Assembly: GCA_012962595.1 (NCBI GenBank)
Contig: DTXE01000180.1
Span: 1 to 10,271, forward strand
Origin: Syntrophaceae bacterium
GTDB lineage: Bacteria; Desulfobacterota; DTXE01
Length of the DNA: 10,271 nucleotides
Reading direction: 5' to 3'
Below are positions 7,324 through 10,271 of the stretch, one piece after another. Made by a program: the position numbers and the translations under genes. Under the pieces are notes generated by a model. It did not search any database. It was given only the letters and a program-made list of their open reading frames with translations, and was not told where the DNA came from. Numbering within the stretch: the first letter of the stretch is position 1; every line of letters begins with the position of its first letter.

Positions 7324-8433
7324 CTAAAAGCCCAATCTTCCAGACTGAAACATAAACCGCCTTGCACTGATATTGAGGAGAATACCTATCCCTAGGAGCA
7401 TAGATAAGGTGGATGAGCCGCCATAACTTATAAGAGGCAGAGGAACACCGACAATAGGTACCAAACCGATGGTCATTCCTATGTTTATTACCACCTGCCA
7501 AAAGATCACGCAAACTATGCCCAAGGCAAGAATGGTGCCGAAGCGATCCTTTGATCGTTTAGCTACACGTAATCCATAAAAAATCAAAGCCACATAGAGA
7601 CCAATAAGGATAGTGGAACCTAGGAAACCCCATTCTTCTGCCAGAACCGAAAAGATGAAGTCTGTATGATGTTCTGGCAGGAAGTTGAGCTGACTTTGGG
7701 TGCCTTTTAAAAAGCCCTTTCCCCATAAAAGGCCTGATCCCACAGCAATCTTAGATTGTATAGCATGGTAACCTGCCCCCAGAGGATCATTTGCAGGGTT
7801 AAAAAAGGCGATAACCCTCATCCTTTGATAATCCTTAAGGAGAAGCCAGCCAGCAGGTAATGTAAGTATAAGACCTACTATCATAATAATAAATGACCGC
7901 CATCTAGCTCCTAAAAATAGGAGCATAGAAAGGAATATAATACATAAAATCAAGGCAGTTCCTAAATCTGGCTCCATGATGATTAAGCAAAATGGAACCA
8001 TTAAAAACATAAGCGGAACAAGGAGATTCTTTAGAGAATAACCGGATCTAACAGGATTTCTAGAAAAGTATCTGGCTAGGGCAAGGACAAAAGTTATTTT
8101 CATAATTTCGGAGGGCTGAAAGGAAATAAGACCCAATTCTATCCAGCGTCTGGATCCCAATATGGTCCTTCCAAACAATAAAACAACAATCAGTAGAAGA
8201 AGTGATAGTGCATACAGGTGATAGGCAAAATTCTCCAAGTGCTTATAGTTGAGGGTAAATACCAGTATCAATGCTATATAACCTAATATAAACCAATAGA
8301 GCTGTTTTATCCAAATAGGATTTTGTTGGGGGAAGGTAGCGCTATAGAGGTTTATTATACCAATAGCGGTTATTATCAGTGTTAACATAAGAAGTGTCCA
8401 ATCAAAATTCTGAATCAATCTTCGATCAATCAT
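7324..8433 (-). CDS. rodA: Peptidoglycan glycosyltransferase RodA (SEDS family)
   Basis: RodA polymerises lipid II into glycan strands during lateral wall growth, working with PBP2 in the elongasome at the cytoplasmic membrane. The 369 residues form about ten hydrophobic segments typical of SEDS proteins (family usually 370-420). Conserved landmarks are WIELGLISFQPSE (97-109), EPDLGTA (154-160), FLPEHHTDFIFS (251-262) with D258, the counterpart of the essential aspartate, and GVPLPLISYGGSS (329-341). The ATG at 8433 overlaps the mrdA stop as ATGA, and GAGG lies 6 nt upstream, so the two are coupled. RodA rather than FtsW is chosen because of the PBP2 neighbour and the short N-terminus. It is the last gene before the atp gap. 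Confidence 0.96.
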   Translation of the reverse strand: MIDRRLIQNFDWTLLMLTLIITAIGIINLYSATFPQQNPIWIKQLYWFILGYIALILVFTLNYKHLENFAYHLYALSLLLLIVVLLFGRTILGSRRWIELGLISFQPSEIMKITFVLALARYFSRNPVRSGYSLKNLLVPLMFLMVPFCLIIMEPDLGTALILCIIFLSMLLFLGARWRSFIIMIVGLILTLPAGWLLLKDYQRMRVIAFFNPANDPLGAGYHAIQSKIAVGSGLLWGKGFLKGTQSQLNFLPEHHTDFIFSVLAEEWGFLGSTILIGLYVALIFYGLRVAKRSKDRFGTILALGIVCVIFWQVVINIGMTIGLVPIVGVPLPLISYGGSSTLSMLLGIGILLNISARRFMFQSGRLGF

Positions 8434-10256
8434 ATATTTCCTCTTATCCTGAAATACTCTTCAATTATGGCCTTTGCCATAGGGGCAGCCATTGTTCCCC
8501 CATAACCTCCATGTTCTACCAGAACTACCACTGCAATTTCACTGTCTTCTTTGGGAGCAAAGGCAGCAAACCAGGCGTGATCTCGATACACATAGGGAAC
8601 ATCCTTCTCATCTTGCCCTTTGTCTAGGTTTGATCCAATAACCTGAGCTGTGCCAGTTTTGCCACAAATATCCACCTTATTCGATTGGGCCACCTCACCG
8701 GTCCCTCCGGGCTCGTTAACCACTCCAAAGAGGGCCTCTTTTATAATCCTTAGGTTTTCCTTTGATATAGGAAGACTTCTAACCTTAATGGGTGAGAATT
8801 CCTTTATAATCTTACCATTAGTGTCTTCAATCTTACTCACAATTTGGGGGCGATAAATAGCCCCACCGTTGGCAATGGCCGAGATGGCTACTGCCATCTG
8901 AAGAGGAGTTACCAAAACAAAACCTTGTCCAATGGCACAAGACAAGGTTTCCCCTTCTTGCCAGGAAATTCCATACCTTTTCAATTTCCACTTAGAAGTA
9001 GGTATTAGCCCTGTCTTTTCATCTCCAAGGTCTATCCCTGTAGACATCCCCAAACCGAAGCTCCTGGCATATCGAGCGAGCCTATCAATGCCTAATTTCT
9101 GACCTACCTGATAGAAGAAGGTGTCACAAGATTGAACCAAGGCTTTATGAATATCCACGCTTCCATGCCCCTTTTTCCTCCAACATCTATAAATACGATC
9201 CCCACATTTATACCATCCTGGACAAAAGATCTTGGTATGGGGTGAAATAACCTCTTCTTCCAGGGCGGCAGCCGCTGTGACAATCTTAAAAATAGAGCCG
9301 GGTGGATACTGTCCCTGGAGTGCCTTGTTTTCAAGAGGATGTGAGGGATTATTAAGTAATGATTTCCACTCGTCAAGGGTTATCCCCCTAGCGAAGGCAT
9401 TGGGGTCAAATGACGGGGCACTCACCATAGCAAGAATCTCCCCATCTGTAGGGTTCATGGCTATAATGGAACCGGCTTTCCCTGTGAGTAGTTCCTCGGC
9501 AACCTTTTGAAGACCATAATCTATGGTAAGGAATAGATTATTACCAGGATGAGGCCTGATTTCTCTGAGAATTCTTGAGCTCCTTCCAAGGACATCCACC
9601 TCAATTTGGCGTCCGCCACGAATTCCATGTAAATATCTCTGGCATTCCCTTTCGATACCGCTTTTCCCAATAAAATCCCCCACCTTGCTGTTTGGAAACT
9701 TCCCACTTTTTAACTCCTGTTCATTAATCTCACCCACATAGCCAATTAGGTGGGATGCAAATTTACCAAAAAGATAATTCCTTATGGGCTCTGTTTGGAT
9801 AACCACACCTGGTAAATCCAATTTATGCATTTCGATCAAGGATAATTCATCCCAGCTTAGGTTCCTCTTTATGCCTATGGGTTTGAAAGGAGGGTGATTT
9901 TTAATGTCATTTATCCTATTCCTTAATTGAGAGCTGTCTAACTGGATAAAACGACTTAAGTTTGATATGAGACTATCCTCATCTCTAATGTCCTCGGATG
10001 CTATACAAAGATTAAAGGATGGCCTGTTATCCACAAGAAGTACACCATTTCGGTCGTAAATCTCACCCCGATAAGGGGGGAGGGTTTCAAGCCTAATTCG
10101 GTTGTTTTCTGAGAGTTCCTTAAACTTTTGGCCATTAATTACCTGCATGCACCACAGCCTTAAACATATAATACCAAACACTACCACTATTAACCATGTA
10201 AATAACACGAATTTATTTCTGTATTCTTCTGGGTCCCATGAATTAAATGTCCCCAT
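8430..10256 (-). CDS. mrdA: Penicillin-binding protein 2 (elongation transpeptidase)
   Basis: PBP2 crosslinks new peptidoglycan for rod-shape elongation, partnered with RodA. The ATG at 10256 has GGAG (10265-10262) 5 nt upstream, so 608 residues are complete in the window; a GTG at 10271 is in frame but lacks support. A membrane helix (about 16-36) is followed by the pedestal region with PPYRGEIYDRNG (60-71), then the transpeptidase: SxxK as S321-I-F-K324, SCD at 376-378 (SxD is normal for PBP2) and KTG at 533-535. C345, C358, H364 and C377 occupy positions corresponding to a zinc site I recall for PBP2 of E. coli and Acinetobacter (two Asp, one His, one Cys there); C351 is an extra cysteine nearby. 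It overlaps rodA by 4 bp. Genes upstream (often mreBCD) are outside the window. Confidence 0.96.
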   Translation of the reverse strand: MGTFNSWDPEEYRNKFVLFTWLIVVVFGIICLRLWCMQVINGQKFKELSENNRIRLETLPPYRGEIYDRNGVLLVDNRPSFNLCIASEDIRDEDSLISNLSRFIQLDSSQLRNRINDIKNHPPFKPIGIKRNLSWDELSLIEMHKLDLPGVVIQTEPIRNYLFGKFASHLIGYVGEINEQELKSGKFPNSKVGDFIGKSGIERECQRYLHGIRGGRQIEVDVLGRSSRILREIRPHPGNNLFLTIDYGLQKVAEELLTGKAGSIIAMNPTDGEILAMVSAPSFDPNAFARGITLDEWKSLLNNPSHPLENKALQGQYPPGSIFKIVTAAAALEEEVISPHTKIFCPGWYKCGDRIYRCWRKKGHGSVDIHKALVQSCDTFFYQVGQKLGIDRLARYARSFGLGMSTGIDLGDEKTGLIPTSKWKLKRYGISWQEGETLSCAIGQGFVLVTPLQMAVAISAIANGGAIYRPQIVSKIEDTNGKIIKEFSPIKVRSLPISKENLRIIKEALFGVVNEPGGTGEVAQSNKVDICGKTGTAQVIGSNLDKGQDEKDVPYVYRDHAWFAAFAPKEDSEIAVVVLVEHGGYGGTMAAPMAKAIIEEYFRIRGNI

Positions 10257-10261
10257 ATCCG

Positions 10262-10265
10262 CTCC
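10262..10265 (-). promoter_or_regulatory. Shine-Dalgarno deciding the mrdA start
   Basis: GGAG lies 5 nt before the ATG at 10256. It makes that ATG the likely start, rather than the in-frame GTG at the very edge of the window. Confidence 0.7.
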
Positions 10266-10271
10266 ATGCAC

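Noticed and set aside
10257..10271. Upstream in-frame GTG start for mrdA at 10271
   Set aside because: The region ahead of it is not visible, and the ATG at 10256 has a well placed GGAG.

Overview
The window is a mostly housekeeping stretch in which every supported gene lies on the minus strand, so it reads from high to low coordinates. Two cell-elongation genes (mrdA/PBP2 and rodA) are followed by a seven-gene F-type ATP synthase block (b', b, delta, alpha, gamma, beta, epsilon). A strong terminator closes that block, and the left 1.2 kb is an accessory patch of repeats, an orphan HTH protein and a 5'-truncated secD-like fragment. The paired b'/b genes, the signal-peptide-like N-terminus of subunit b, the absence of a/c subunit genes next to the F1 genes, and moderate GC together suggest an anaerobic Deltaproteobacterium-type organism (Desulfobacterota) or a relative such as Nitrospirota. 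This is inference from gene order and protein character; no species is recognised.

Region 7324-10271: mrdA (complete if it starts at the ATG at 10256) and rodA overlap by ATGA and form the transpeptidase/glycosyltransferase pair of the elongasome. Region 7169-7323 is a 155-nt intergenic gap with an AT-only hairpin and a plausible sigma70-type promoter (TTGACA, 17-nt spacer, TAAAGA) directed at the ATP synthase genes. Region 1267-7168: the atp genes are very tightly packed (two ATGA overlaps, then gaps of 2, 30, 34 and 24 nt), each with a recognisable Shine-Dalgarno. All catalytic motifs of alpha and beta are intact. The a and c subunit genes of the proton channel are not in the window and must be encoded elsewhere. 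Region 1209-1245 holds a G/C-rich hairpin with a T tract, the end of the atp transcription unit.

Region 1-1208 is the unusual part. A 19-bp sequence carrying a Shine-Dalgarno and an ATG occurs twice in direct orientation (247-265 and 1122-1140), each next to a second, ~46-bp repeat core containing a hairpin whose stem shows one compensatory base-pair change. One copy starts a 224-residue unrecognised protein with a helix-turn-helix-like segment. The other starts an open frame that runs off the left edge and turns into a SecD-like sequence after ~52 unrelated residues. Between them (266-451) is sequence with broken but coding-looking frames. This looks like a dispersed repeat family that has been recombining or hosting insertions. 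No CRISPR array, tRNA, rRNA, transposase or phage gene is seen, and no complete new system can be claimed.
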